DNA from: Holtermannia corniformis
Lineage: Eukaryota > Basidiomycota > Tremellomycetes > Holtermanniales
Direction of reading: 5' to 3'
Length of the DNA stretch: 64,000 nt
Assembly (NCBI GenBank): GCA_001599935.1
Contig: BCIJ01000012.1
Location: 1 to 64,000, forward strand
Positions 22,856 through 35,569 of the stretch are shown piece after piece; positions within the stretch are counted from its first letter, which is position 1, and each line of letters begins with the position of its first letter. Made by a program: the position numbers and the translations under genes. The notes beneath the pieces were generated by a model. That model did not search any database, was not told where the DNA came from, and saw only the letters and a program-made list of their open reading frames with translations.

Positions 22856-24115
22856 ATGCTCCGCTCTCTCCCTCGTCTCCACACAATGAGTATACCCACG
22901 ATGCGCGCGTCCCAGGTGGGTTCATACTAGGTAGCAACATCTCACCGCAGTTCTCCCGCACCGGCGGCCCAGAAGTCGGCGAGATCAACGAAATTCCCGT
23001 GCCAACGCCTTCAGACGGCCAAGTGCTGATCAAGGTCGAGCTTTCGTGCGTATCCTCGGCGTGAGCACACTGACCGCAGGGGCGTCAACTTTATCGACAA
23101 CTGTGAGTGCTGCTGAGTGGACTAGGCTGACGTGCAGATCGCCGCAACGGTGCGTGACCTTGCATAGTGCTAGCTTACAACAGGCCTCTACACGGTCCCG
23201 TTGCCATTCACTCAAGGCCAAGATGCAGTCGGTCGTGTCGTCGCGCACGGCCCGAATGTCCCGGCGTCCGCACCGGCCATCTCTCAGCGAGTGTTTACCA
23301 CTGCCGGCTCGGCTTTCGCACAATACCTCGCGGTCAACGCTTGGCAGACGTATCCGCTGCCAGACAGTGTCAAGTCGGAAGACGGCGTAGTCGCTGCGAC
23401 CCAGGGCCTGACCGCATTGACGCTGGTGACCGAGGCGTACAATGTCAAGAAGGACGACTGGGTGCTGGTCCGTGCGGCGGCAGGAGGCGTTGGCCTGCTC
23501 CTCGTTCAAGTATGTGCTCTTGTATGACCTGGCTGACAACAGCTTGCCAAATCCCGCGGCGCTCGAGTGATCGCAACGGCCTCGACGCAGGCAAAGCTCG
23601 ACCTCGTCCGGTCATTCGGCGCAGACCACACCGTCCTCTCGTCCGACCCAGACGCAGCCAGCAAGATCCTCGCCCATGCAGATGGCAAAGGCGTGCACGT
23701 CGTCTACGATGGCGTCGGCAAAGACACCTGGGAGGAAAACTTTGTCATTGTCCGCCCAAAAGGTGCGTCCCTCGCCTTGTTCGCGCTGACAGCAGCGACG
23801 ATTGTAACGTTTGGCAACGCGTCCGGCGCCGTACCGCCGTTCTCGCCCCTCAAGCTGTCGCCAAAGTGCCTCAAGGTGATCCGCCCTACGCTCAACCCGT
23901 ACATTTCCACGCCTGAAGACTTTGCGCGCTACGCCGCGGAAACGGTCAAGGCGATCGAAAGCGGTGCTCTCAAGGTGAGTCTACCTGTCCGACGTCGCTC
24001 ACGTCAGTTTGTCTACCACGCCACGTATCCGTTCACGGCAAAAGGGATCGCCCAGTCGCAGATCGATATCGCGTCGCGCGGGACAACGGGCAAGCTGTTG
24101 ATCCAGATCGAATAA
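22856..24115 (+). CDS. NADPH:quinone oxidoreductase (zeta-crystallin-like)
   Basis: Eight exons (22856-22915, 22951-23045, 23080-23102, 23137-23148, 23184-23509, 23543-23762, 23796-23974, 24008-24115) give 340 residues. The zinc-free MDR fold shows LSGVNFIDNYRRNGLY, then GQDAVGRVVAHG, the Rossmann loop AAAGGVGLLLVQ, FGADHTVLSS, YDGVGKDTWEENF and FGNASGAVPPFSPLKL. A 20-residue Arg-containing N-terminus could be a mitochondrial presequence. Exon 4 is a 12-nt microexon. The 33-nt intron 23763-23795 is a multiple of three without an in-frame stop, so it is invisible to simple ORF calling; removal restores the conserved glycine context. Likely one- or two-electron quinone reduction in redox defence (ZTA1/QOR class). 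Confidence 0.9.
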
Positions 24116-26360
24116 TTACATAGGGGATGCTACAAACTCGTCGCCCTGCATACTCTGGAGCGTTAGCGCGCGATCATCTTGCGCGACTCACCTCGAGCAA
24201 ACCCTCGACATACCCATCGACCTCGTTGAGCGGGACGCCGCCACACGCCGACGCGACCAAGCGCCTGTATCCGGCCACGCGCTCGCCCGTGCCAGCTTCC
24301 GCCTGGGCGCGTACATAGCGCTCAAACGCCTGATCGCGCTGATCGCGCTGCTGCTGCACTTCCCACCTGAGACGATCCTCTTCACTGTCTTCAACCCCGC
24401 TGAGATCGAGCAGCGCCTCGAGGTCGCTATAGTCTTGGCCAGCGCGCCACTGCTGTTCCCGCTCGAGCTCGCCAGCAAGCCAGACTTCATAGCCTTGGCG
24501 ATAGCTGTCGTGCAGTTGGCTCTTGACTAGAGTCTCGAGCTCGTGCAGGCGTGCGCGCCGGGTATCGAGTGCCGAGGCGGAAGCAGAGAGATGCTGCGCT
24601 TGACGTGCGATTTGGCTCTCTTCGGCCTCGAGCTGGACGAGCAGCGAGTTGGCTTGGAGGATATCGCGCTCTTTGCCTTGCAGTTCCGCCTCGAACGCTT
24701 TTGCGAGCGTCTCGAAATGACTCGTCGCGTCCGCCAAGCACCTACCGCCGGCGTCCTGCGCCGCTTGTGAGTGGTACAGCTGCGGCAGCGCCGACGTCGA
24801 CGCAATCGGCCCAGACGAGATCCGGGCGCCGATCGGAGACGACCGGAAGCGCTCGTCTTCGAGAATGTAGTCTTCAGCCGACTTGCCATCGCGGTTCTGA
24901 ATCTTTGGATCCGCGCCGTGGTCGAGCAGAGCCTTGACGAGCCGCTTGGACCTCGCGCGCGCGGCGAGCGTCAGCGCCGTCTCGCCGTCTTCATCTTGAT
25001 AGTTGATGACGTCTGCCAGTTCCTGCGGGTAGTCGCCGAGCCTGGCGAGGATCGTCTCCATATAGTACCTCGCCGCGTGCGTCTTGCCTTTGGTCAATGC
25101 GACGTCGGCAATGTGGTGGAACACTGTGCGGTTCGACTTGTCGATGTTCAGCGTCGAGCGGTGCAAGAGCTCGTACAAGTCGTGAAACTTGCGCACGTCG
25201 TAGTTGTTGCTAAACATTACAGCGCGCATCAGCGGCGTCTGCTCGGCATTGTTGATAAAGTAGATGTTGGCGCCGGCGGTGAGGAGCAGGCGGACGACGC
25301 GGAGGCGGCCCATGGCACATGCCCAGTGCAGCGCCGTGTGGCCGTCGTCGTCGATCCTCGTGTTGGGGTCATAGTCTGCCGGGGGGCTGATCAGAAACTG
25401 CGGGATCTGCGTCGTCTCGGTGATGAAATAGTTGAGGATCATGTCGGTGTAGACGTCGGGATCGATCCGGGGGCGCTGGGCAGGGGCGTCGGCAGCCGGC
25501 AGCTTGCGCTTGCGCCCAGAACCGGGTGATTCAATCGGGCTGGGGGTGGCGCTCGCACTCGAGCTGGCAGAGGGCGATGCCGACAGGCTCTCGTCGCCAC
25601 TCTGGCGGCTCGGAGGCTCCGGCGTAGCTTGGCGGGGTGTGGCTTGAGCGATGCGCATTGCTGCTTGAGCCTGAGCCTGAGCCTGCGCCTGAGCCTGAGC
25701 CTGCGCCTGCGCTTGCGCCTTGGCCAAAGCAGACGGCTTGGCCGGGGTCGCTGCCTGCGTCAAGCCGGGGACGATCTCCTTTTTGCGCTTGGTCGGGGGT
25801 GCGACAATGTGCTTTGGCGCTGGCGGTGGCGAAACAGCCGTGGGGATGTAGTCGATAATAGGGCGCATCTTGTCCTCGACGAAAAACTGCTGAGCCAGGG
25901 CGAGGCCGCGCTCGATCGGGACCCACGTTCCTACGTGTGTAAGCCGTGGTCTTGACGCGACACATACTCACCCTGGTATTTGCCATAGCCGCCCTGGACC
26001 TTTTCATGCTCTCCCTTTTGCACCTCGCGCTCGAGCACGCGCGTCCTCTGCGGCTTGTCGAGGCCGGCGACCTTGAGGATCTGGGTCGCGTTCAGGTAGC
26101 CGTCGGAACGCCTGCGCATGACTGCGACGTTTCCAGAGATCATCTCGTAGACCGGTCTGTGAGCGTTAGTGCGCACGCTAGGGCGAGATGGACGTACACT
26201 CCACTGTGTCAGTATCGTCAGTAAGCGTCAGTAGGCGGTGCAGACGGACCTATACGTTGCCTGGCTTTGTCAGTGTGTATTCGCTTGCGATCCCTCGACT
26301 CACTTTGAAGATTGTATTGGGGCCGTTCTCGCCTCCGGGCGCGACCGGTTTCTTTACCAT
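24116..26360 (-). CDS. MBP1: MBP1/RES-type APSES transcription factor with ankyrin repeats
   Basis: Six exons (26360-26304, 26260-26250, 26203-26198, 26156-25972, 25930-24192, 24154-24116) sum to 2037 nt, 678 residues. The N-terminal APSES/KilA-N domain spans [51 protein letters not shown] and [17 protein letters not shown]. It is built partly from 11-nt and 6-nt microexons. A disordered region with an (AQ)n tract and an SGRKRKLP nuclear signal follows, then ankyrin repeats ([36 protein letters not shown]) and a C-terminal coiled coil. This is the DNA-binding MBF subunit type that drives G1/S genes through ACGCGT boxes. Its stop (24116-24118) directly abuts that of the convergent oxidoreductase gene. 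Confidence 0.92.
25655..25726 (-). repeat. Gln/Ala-coding tract in MBP1-like gene
   Basis: A nearly perfect GCTCAGGCGCAG-type tract encodes alternating Ala-Gln residues between the nuclear-signal linker and the ankyrin repeats. It is in frame and likely length-polymorphic. Confidence 0.7.
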
Positions 26361-26728
26361 TGTGACTGCTCGCGATGAGGGGTGGATGCCGCGTAGCTCG
26401 ATGACGACTGGTCCGTTTACGCTCGTTTCAGCTGTGATTCACTCGGCTGCGCTTGCTCTTGCTTCAGAGTGAGCAGCTGCTGTCGATGCTACCGTGTCGG
26501 TGGTGTTGCTGCTGGTCGAGGTGGTGGCGATGGCTGGGAACGCGTCGGCGCGTCCGACGCGGCGCGGCGTTATCCGGCGGGGTATTGCTAGGCAATCTAG
26601 CGGGTTCCAATCGCGCTTATGTGGTGCTAGGGCGCCAAGCACTTGCCGGGAGGACCTGCTTGATTCCCAAGCAACCAACTAGCAATTACCTCTTGCGCGC
26701 GGATCCACCCTTAGTACTTGTACCCACC
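26361..26728. other. Divergent promoter between MBP1-like and methyltransferase genes
   Basis: No coding frame is supported. It contains MCB-like sites (26540-26562) and otherwise nothing recognisable. Confidence 0.5.
26540..26562. promoter_or_regulatory. Candidate MCB/MBF binding sites
   Basis: ACGCGT at 26540-26545 is a perfect MluI cell-cycle box, and ACGCGG at 26557-26562 shares the ACGCG core. They lie ~180 bp upstream of the MBP1-like start, which suggests autoregulation by MBF. A single ACGCGT in GC-rich DNA can also occur by chance. Confidence 0.4.
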
Positions 26729-27803
26729 ATGTTCGGGCTCGCCATCTCGCTCCCAGTCTTCCTGGTCGCCCTCGTGCCGCTGCTGATCCGCCTGCTTCCA
26801 CTGCTGATCCCAGGATGGGCCACGCTCGAGAGCTACAGCCTGTGGGACGCGAGCGAGATGAACCGGCGTGATGGCGTCGACAGCGGCTCGCTCTGGGTCA
26901 ATGTCGGGTTCTGGAGGGTGCGTAAGCAGAGTGTTGCATATGCTGATGATGTAGAATACCGACAGCTATCCCGACGCGGCGTATGGTGAGTTTCGCTGAA
27001 CAAACCGAGCTAAGACGCAGCGCTCGCGAGCAGGTTACTCGAGTTTGCAGACGTCCCCGGCGGCAGCGTGCTAGGTGGGTCTTGACGCATCCAACACCGC
27101 TGACGATAGATATCGCACACGGCAACGGCGACTCGCTCTGTAAGCTCCGTCACGTCTGACCGTGCTGAGAACAGTACTCCACCTCGAGCAAACGCCTCCG
27201 CCAACCCATCTCCACGGCCTCACGTCGCTCAAGGCCCACACAGATACAGCAGCTGCCCGTCTCGACGTGACCAACGCCACCTCGCTCAAACTCTACACTG
27301 CGTCCGCCTCGTTTCACCCGACTCAGCGCGAGCAAAACCACCCGTTGAACCCGATGCTGCGTCACGTCGGGCTTGCCAACAACGATGACGCCCCGCCATA
27401 CGATCTGATCTATATCCTCGATGGGGTGTATCACTTTCCACCTGCGCTGCCGCGTTTCCTTGCGACTCTGCCGAAAGCGCTCAGCCCGGGCGGTGTGGTC
27501 GCCTACACCGACATTGCCGCGCCGCCAGGACTGTCACCACTACTCGCCCGGCTGGTGCTCTCTCCGCTGCTCGGGGTGCCAGCGAGCAACCTTCTCAACG
27601 GCGCGCCATCCATCGACGCGTACCGCAGTATGGTACAACGCGCAGGGTTCACTTCGGTCCAAGTCCAAGATTGGACCGACGACGTCCTGCCCGGGTTCGC
27701 CGCGTTCCTCGCAACCCGCGGCGCGCTCTGGCCCGTCGTCGCCAAAGCTGTAGCTTACGCCCACGCCACCGGGTGGAAAGTGCTCGCCGTTCGAGCCAAT
27801 TGA
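26729..27803 (+). CDS. Membrane-anchored SAM-dependent methyltransferase-like protein
   Basis: The N-terminal anchor MFGLAISLPVFLVALVPLLI continues hydrophobic. Five exons joined by 34-36 nt introns (with GCTGACGATAG- and GCTAAGACGCAG-type ends) give RLLEFADVPGGSVLDIAHGN, where DIAHGNGDS is motif I of class I methyltransferases. LIYILDGVYHFP, LPKALSPGGVVAYTDIAAPP (motif III-like) and YRSMVQRAGFTSVQVQDWT near the C-terminus follow the same fold. The order matches small-molecule/lipid methyltransferases of the sterol or UbiE type. Membrane anchoring suggests a lipid or quinone substrate, but this is inference. The stop at 27801-27803 lies 4 bp from the convergent gene's stop. Confidence 0.75.
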
Positions 27804-27807
27804 TACA

Positions 27808-28500
27808 TCACTTTCGCGGCACCCCCGCACGGAAATAGTTGTCCCTCAGCTCGTCTTCCTCTTCGACTTCCCCCGCCAGCCCTTTGCCCTTCCAATACCG
27901 CTTCCTCCGCTCTGCCTCGTCCTTGCTCAGCTCCACTTCCCGATCGGCCTCGACCGGTCCTCGAGCGATCCTTTGCGCGCGTTGGAGATCCTGCACCGAT
28001 GGCCGCGCCGGCGGATCAGCCAGCAGCGGTCCTTCAGGATGCGACGCCGCTGCCGCTTCAGCTCGCAACCCGGCGATGCGCGAGAGCAGCAGGCGGTGCG
28101 ATGTAAAGTAGGAGATGCACGTTGAGGACACTGCGCGTTAGCCGAGCCTTGCGATCGCACGCACAAAAGAAGGTGAGGAACAGGGCGTTTCGCGTTGGGA
28201 GGTATCGACGGGCGAGCAAGGCCGTGACGCCGCCGCCGACGATGCCCAGTGCCGTCCCCTTTTCCAGCGTTCTCTGCGAGATGAGCTGCGCCCGAATGCA
28301 CAGCACTGACCCTGCTCAATCGCTTGTAGTCGTCGACCGTCATCAGATCGGACGGCTTGATCTCGCCTCGAGGTCGCTCAGGGGTTGACTGTCCTCCGAG
28401 ACTGACGCTGAACGTAGAGAGCGATGCTGCTCGTCAGCTCATCCTCGCTCGCCCACTCACCATCCTCGGTCGATCCCTCGGCTGCCAGTGATCCGGCCAT
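27808..28500 (-). CDS. Small two-helix membrane protein
   Basis: Four exons: MAGSLAAEGSTEDA; SLSTFSVSLGGQSTPER through MTVDDYKRLSR; RTLEKGTALGIVGGG through the hydrophobic TALLARRYLPTRNALFLTFF; and CISYFTSHRLLLSRIAGLRA followed by a charged C-terminal half (RKRYWKGKGLAGEVEEEDEL). Intron two is read as 37 nt; a 25-nt alternative acceptor is also in frame. Two putative membrane helices with Gly-rich and Arg-flanked ends resemble small mitochondrial inner-membrane assembly proteins, but I recognise no family. Confidence 0.65.
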
Positions 28501-28581
28501 GGTTGTTTGAGCGATCTCGACACGATCGTCTTGCAGGGGCCCCTGTCAAGGCGGAAAAGTCGGCTGTTGCTGTCGACAACG

Positions 28582-29797
28582 ATGGTAGATATGCTCGAGC
28601 TCCGCAAAGCGTACTATGCCTTGTTCCCACCCGTCTATCTCTTGCTCCCTACACCCGCCGAGCTCGCATCGGACGACGGCCAGGCCTACCTCGTCGACCG
28701 CATTCTGCAAGACGACACACTGAGCTATCGCCCGGAACGAGGGTATACGCGACTGTTTCTCAAACGTCTCTTGCCAGAGATCGAAAACGGGGTAGCAGCT
28801 CGAGTGTCAGCTGGCGAGGATGCGCAAGTCGACGAACGGCTTTACGAAGCATATGCGGAGCTCATGGTCGCTAGTCGGCCTCTGTGAGTAGCTATTGCAT
28901 GACCGAGCTGATGCCAGAGGCCAACCGTCGTACAAGACGTTGATCTATGGTTCGCCTGAACGTCGAATCACTCTGTTTGAAGAGCAGGCACTCGTCTCTG
29001 CCGGCTCGACAGGCTTGAGGACTTGGTATGTGTGCGTTGGCTGACGCTGGCTGACGTCTAGGACTGCAAGCTTGCATCTCGCCCACCACATCCTCCACGA
29101 TCCCTCGCTGCTCGGTCCGAACCCCGTCCTCGAGCTCGGCGCCGGCACTGGCTTTCTCAGCATCTTTCTCGCTCAACTCGGGTTCAATGTGATCGCTACA
29201 GACCTCGATGGCGAGGCTGACGGGAAACGGACCCCGTTGGCGAGTCTGCAACACAATGTCGAGCTGAGTGAGTTACCAGGTGCAGAACGAGCTGACGACA
29301 GATGCCCTGCCAAACCCTCCCCAAGTGATCGCGCTGGACTGGACGGATGCTCTGCCTGCGGATGCTCTGCCTGCGGATGCTCTGCCTGCGGATGCTCTGC
29401 CTGCCGAGCAAACATCGTCCGATCGAGTCGCAGGATCCGGTGTGGTGATCGCTGCCGATGTGGTGCGTCTTGACCATCTTTCTTGGCTGACGCACAGATC
29501 TACGACCCGGTCATCATCCCCGCGCTGGTCGCGACCCTCGGCCTGCTCCTCGTCACCCGCTCGCACGCTCTGATCGCCGCGACCATGCGCAACGAAGCCA
29601 CTCTAGCGTCCTTTCTCGCCGCCTGCGGTATGTCGCCGTCTCGTCAACCCGGCTGACATGCAGCCTCCAACCTGCACGTCACCGACCTGAACCTCGCCAT
29701 GCCCGCCAACCCGACATTCTACGACTCGGGCGCGCTCGGTGTGCGCGAGCTCGTCAAAGTGTTCCGTGTCGAGATGGCGCACAGACGGCTAGCTTGA
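28582..29797 (+). CDS. EEF2KMT/FAM86-like (EFM3-type) protein lysine methyltransferase
   Basis: A helical N-terminus (MVDMLELRKAYYALF) is followed by KTLIYGSPERRITLFEEQ and LRTWTASLHLAHHILHDPSL, the typical entry of the Methyltransf_16 family. Motif I is VLELGAGTGFLSIFLAQLG, the acidic loop ATDLDGEADG, and the late ADV-IYDPVIIPALVATLGLLL carries the post-I/II signature. The tail GVRELVKVFRVE completes the fold. The N-terminal extension matches EFM3/FAM86, which methylates elongation factor 2. A fourfold DALPA insertion sits between LDWT and the IYDP strand. Intron positions follow the CTGAC/CAG rule. Confidence 0.82.
29346..29405 (+). repeat. In-frame 15-bp tandem repeat, four copies
   Basis: GATGCTCTGCCTGCG occurs at 29346, 29361, 29376 and 29391 (last copy ending C instead of G), encoding DALPA four times inside the methyltransferase. 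Near identity indicates recent slippage. Confidence 0.92.
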
Positions 29798-29911
29798 AAC
29801 GAGGACCTGTTTCAGCACCATCTCGACTTGTCGCCGCTCGGACCCCCTTCGCGTACTCTGATTCTCCACGTCTCTTTCTCATCACCCCATCGCAACTCCA
29901 TCACCACCACC

Positions 29912-30874
29912 ATGTCTGGCTTTCGCGATGCAAGCCAACCGTCTGGCTATCCCGTGAGTTGCCATCTAGTGGCACGACTGACGACGCAGTCTCACAAGCA
30001 AAACGACGGCATGCGCGCCTTGAGCCGCGAGCCCCGCAGTGTTCGTCTCAATCACCCGCGATGTAGCTCATCGCGCAGATCACCTACGAACCGCACACGC
30101 CGGAACACCGCATTCAGAAACGCCAAGCATACCCAACGCCCTCGTCTTCAAAAGTATGTCCTGGATGTATGACAGGCTCTGACGCCGGTAGCGTCCCTGC
30201 CCGGTCGACGTTCGCGAGCTCTCTCCCTCGCCGTTGCAACCCTCTTCGCGATCAAGGGTGAGTCAGCAGATTGTAGATCACAGCTGATCGACAGACTACG
30301 ACCCGCACGCCGTTTGCAGGCAGCTCAAAGGCAAGTCTAGCTTTCACGACTCTGCTGACGTCTAGGCCGACGCAATCTGTGTCGACGATTCGCGCTACGA
30401 CCAGCCGAGTGTCAAAGCGGAGCGCGAGAGCAGCGCCATGCCCGAGCGCAAGCCGTTTCGCTTTTCACCACCATCCAAGCCTTCCCGCGAGCCGACGGAA
30501 CTGCTCGAGGCTACAGAGTTCCGCTTGCGCACCCCACTGCCCCGTCGCAAGGCTGGGGATGCGCCCCGCCGTGCTGGGGATGCGCGCCGTGCGCCAACAA
30601 TCCCCACCGGGCCGAGCGTCAAAGAGACCAAGTACGACCTGCTGATGCAGAACGCTCGCCTGGCGATTGGCAACCCGGACTGGGACGAGGACGACCTCGC
30701 TCTGCTGCTCATGTGGAAGGACCGGGACACTGGTGGGTCAACCGGGCAGTGACCTGGCTAATGGGTAGCGATGCCGCAGAGCCTTTGCGACAAGCACGGC
30801 GCGGACAAGGTGCACGCCATGTGGAGCAAGGTCATGCACGTCGTGCGGTCCGTCATGGCCCAGGCTGCAGAGTA
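29912..30874 (+). CDS. Unrecognised protein with conserved C-terminal helical domain
   Basis: Exons: MSGFRDASQPSGYP; SHKQNDGMRALSREPRS; ITYEPHTPEHRIQKRQAYP-TPSSSK; RPCPVDVRELSPSPLQ; TTTRTPFAGSSK; a long low-complexity exon (ADAICVDDSRYDQPSVKAER, then basic/Pro-rich); and a last exon after a 39-nt intron. The best-folded part is the C-terminus: KYDLLMQNARLAIGNPDWDE, DDLALLLMWKDRD, then DKHGADKVHAMWSKVMHVVR. The 35-nt intron 30331-30365 begins GC instead of GT. The disordered basic N-terminus suggests a nuclear regulator, which is inference only. Confidence 0.65.
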
Positions 30875-31152
30875 GGGATGCGTGTTGGTGCTGATTGTGA
30901 TCCAATCTCGACGGGCTAGGGTAGGACCAAGGTGGATGCGAGCGACTGCGAGCGGTCCATGACAGTATCGATCTCCGCTGCGTTTGCTACTAGGATGTAT
31001 CCTTTGTCCACGTCGAGTGCCAGGATGATGCGAGTGCAAGTCACGGCGCAACTCGGACATGCGGATGTCGACGCTCACCGTGATTCTTCACTGCATCAAC
31101 GACCACGATGCGTCCCGGTTTTCTTGTGCGCGCAGCTCACGCTCGCACGCCC

Positions 31153-34123
<2,971 letters not shown>

Positions 34124-34226
34124 GGTGGTGGATGTAAAGAGGACGAGCGGTCGAGCTGATGTCGTGTCACTAGTCTCCGTGGATCGCCTGCTATCGTCTT
34201 GTTCATCACCATTCTACATCCACACC

Positions 34227-34973
34227 ATGAACAGCATAGTGAGAACACTGTTGCGGCCAGCACTGCGCCAGGCTGCACGCCAGGCTGCACTGCATACTAT
34301 CCCTCCCGCTCCCCCTGTCAACCCTCTTGCCCTGCGTGACCAAGCGATCAAGCACTTTGCTGCAGTCCAGCTCGTAGACGCTGGCTCCCTCGGCCCTCCT
34401 CAGTCACCCTCGCACATCCTGCGCAGCCTCGACTTGGCAACCCACACGCTCATTGTCGTTTCCGCCGAACCGCCGATCGTCAAGATCCTCTCTCGCGAGG
34501 ATGAACGGAAACGAGAGCTAGAGCAGCAGGCAAAAGCAAAGCTGCGGCGCAAGACGGCGGTCGAGAGCAAAGAGGTTCAGGTCTCGTGGAGCAGTGCCGC
34601 CGGCGACCTCGCTCACAAGCTCGCCAACGCCCAGGCCGTGCTCGAGCGAGGGGACCGGCTCGCACTCGTGTTTGCCAAACGCAAAGGCGGCGGCCAAGAC
34701 GTCCCTGTCTCGTCCAAACGGCAAAAGGAGATTGTCGCACTGTTTGAAGACGGCTTGAAAGACATTGGCACCAAATGGCGTGCAGACGATCACAACCTGG
34801 CCACGGGCGTCCGCATCGTCCACTGGGACTCGAGGGGAGAGCTCCGGACCGAGCTCAAGCGCAAAGTGCTCGACGGAGAGCTCGAGCGGAGAAGGGAAAA
34901 GGACGAGAAGAGGGAGAAGCGAAGGCAAAAGGAGGACGAGCGGGCGAGGCGGGCCAAGGAGCGCAGTGGGTGA
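34227..34973 (+). CDS. Mitochondrial translation initiation factor IF-3-like
   Basis: A single exon of 248 residues. The N-terminus MNSIVRTLLRPALRQAARQA is Arg-rich, amphipathic and free of acidic residues, a good mitochondrial presequence. The body follows IF3 topology: NPLALRDQAIKHFAAVQLVD, a beta segment (ATHTLIVVSAEPPIVKIL), the Lys-rich linker and a C-terminal RNA-binding half with AHKLANAQAVLERGDRLALV. It ends in a highly charged KDEKREKRRQKEDERARR helix, as in several fungal mtIF3/AIM23 proteins. It would keep mitoribosomal subunits apart and assist start-codon selection. The call rests on architecture rather than invariant residues. Confidence 0.65.
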   Translation: MNSIVRTLLRPALRQAARQAALHTIPPAPPVNPLALRDQAIKHFAAVQLVDAGSLGPPQSPSHILRSLDLATHTLIVVSAEPPIVKILSREDERKRELEQQAKAKLRRKTAVESKEVQVSWSSAAGDLAHKLANAQAVLERGDRLALVFAKRKGGGQDVPVSSKRQKEIVALFEDGLKDIGTKWRADDHNLATGVRIVHWDSRGELRTELKRKVLDGELERRREKDEKREKRRQKEDERARRAKERSG

Positions 34974-35079
34974 TGCACCGCTGCGGGCTTTGCTATCCGG
35001 GCTCCCTCGAGCCAACTGATGCAAGGATTGCAGGGCGTTGCACATAGCTGCTAGCGTGGGCGAAGGCCCGCAGTGAGCA

Positions 35080-35355
35080 ATGTCGACCAGCGAGTCCAAC
35101 GAGCAGCGCGAGACGAGCAACCCGACAGCTGCGGGCGAGATCAAACCATCTTCATCACCCAACGCGTGTCAGACCGAGCTGTTGAGCGCCTTTCAAGCCT
35201 GCGCGACCGCGCCTCTTCACACACAATTCTGGAACGACCAGCAGCACAACGAGGCCCTGACCGTCCTCTATAAACTCTACTCGAGGGCTGAACAACTGAC
35301 AGAACCTGACGACGAGATGCGCAAAGTGATGAACTGGCGGGGCTCGACCACTTGA
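35080..35355 (+). CDS. Tandem small-protein array A, member 1 (divergent)
   Basis: Intronless, 91 residues. A Ser/Thr/Asn-rich disordered start (MSTSESNEQRE) precedes a helical core TELLSAFQACATAPLHTQFW and LYKLYSRAEQLTEPDDEMRK. The Leu-Tyr-x-Arg-Ala block and its position match members 2-4 (for example ARLYSRAATASADDAEI), so I place it as the outlying copy of the array. It lacks the terminal TDRM shared by the other three. No TATA box is obvious. No known family. Confidence 0.6.
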   Translation: MSTSESNEQRETSNPTAAGEIKPSSSPNACQTELLSAFQACATAPLHTQFWNDQQHNEALTVLYKLYSRAEQLTEPDDEMRKVMNWRGSTT

Positions 35356-35532
35356 TTGGATGCACCGCGTTGATCTGCACCCTGCGATCCCTTGCAAAGT
35401 CAGCTATCCAGTCGCTCCCATGATGCACACAGGAGGTCACTCCCGATTCGGCATGACGTCGCACCAAGGAAGTTCCTTTTCATCAATGTCGACTCCGCCG
35501 GCATCCTTTCTTTCCGACCGGCTCGACAGGCA

Positions 35533-35538
35533 TATATG
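35533..35538 (+). promoter_or_regulatory. TATA-like box, array A member 2
   Basis: TATATG lies 31 bp before the ATG at 35570, a spacing repeated for other array genes. Confidence 0.45.
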
Positions 35539-35569
35539 ACGCTGTCCTCCCTCGACCCCAATTCCCACC

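Noticed and set aside
24771..25529. 252-residue plus-strand frame opposite the MBP1-like gene
   Set aside because: Shadow of ankyrin-repeat coding DNA, Arg/Val/Glu-rich without motifs.
28280..28320. A 25-nt intron in the small membrane protein gene
   Set aside because: An acceptor 12 nt further on gives an ordinary 37-nt intron in the same frame.
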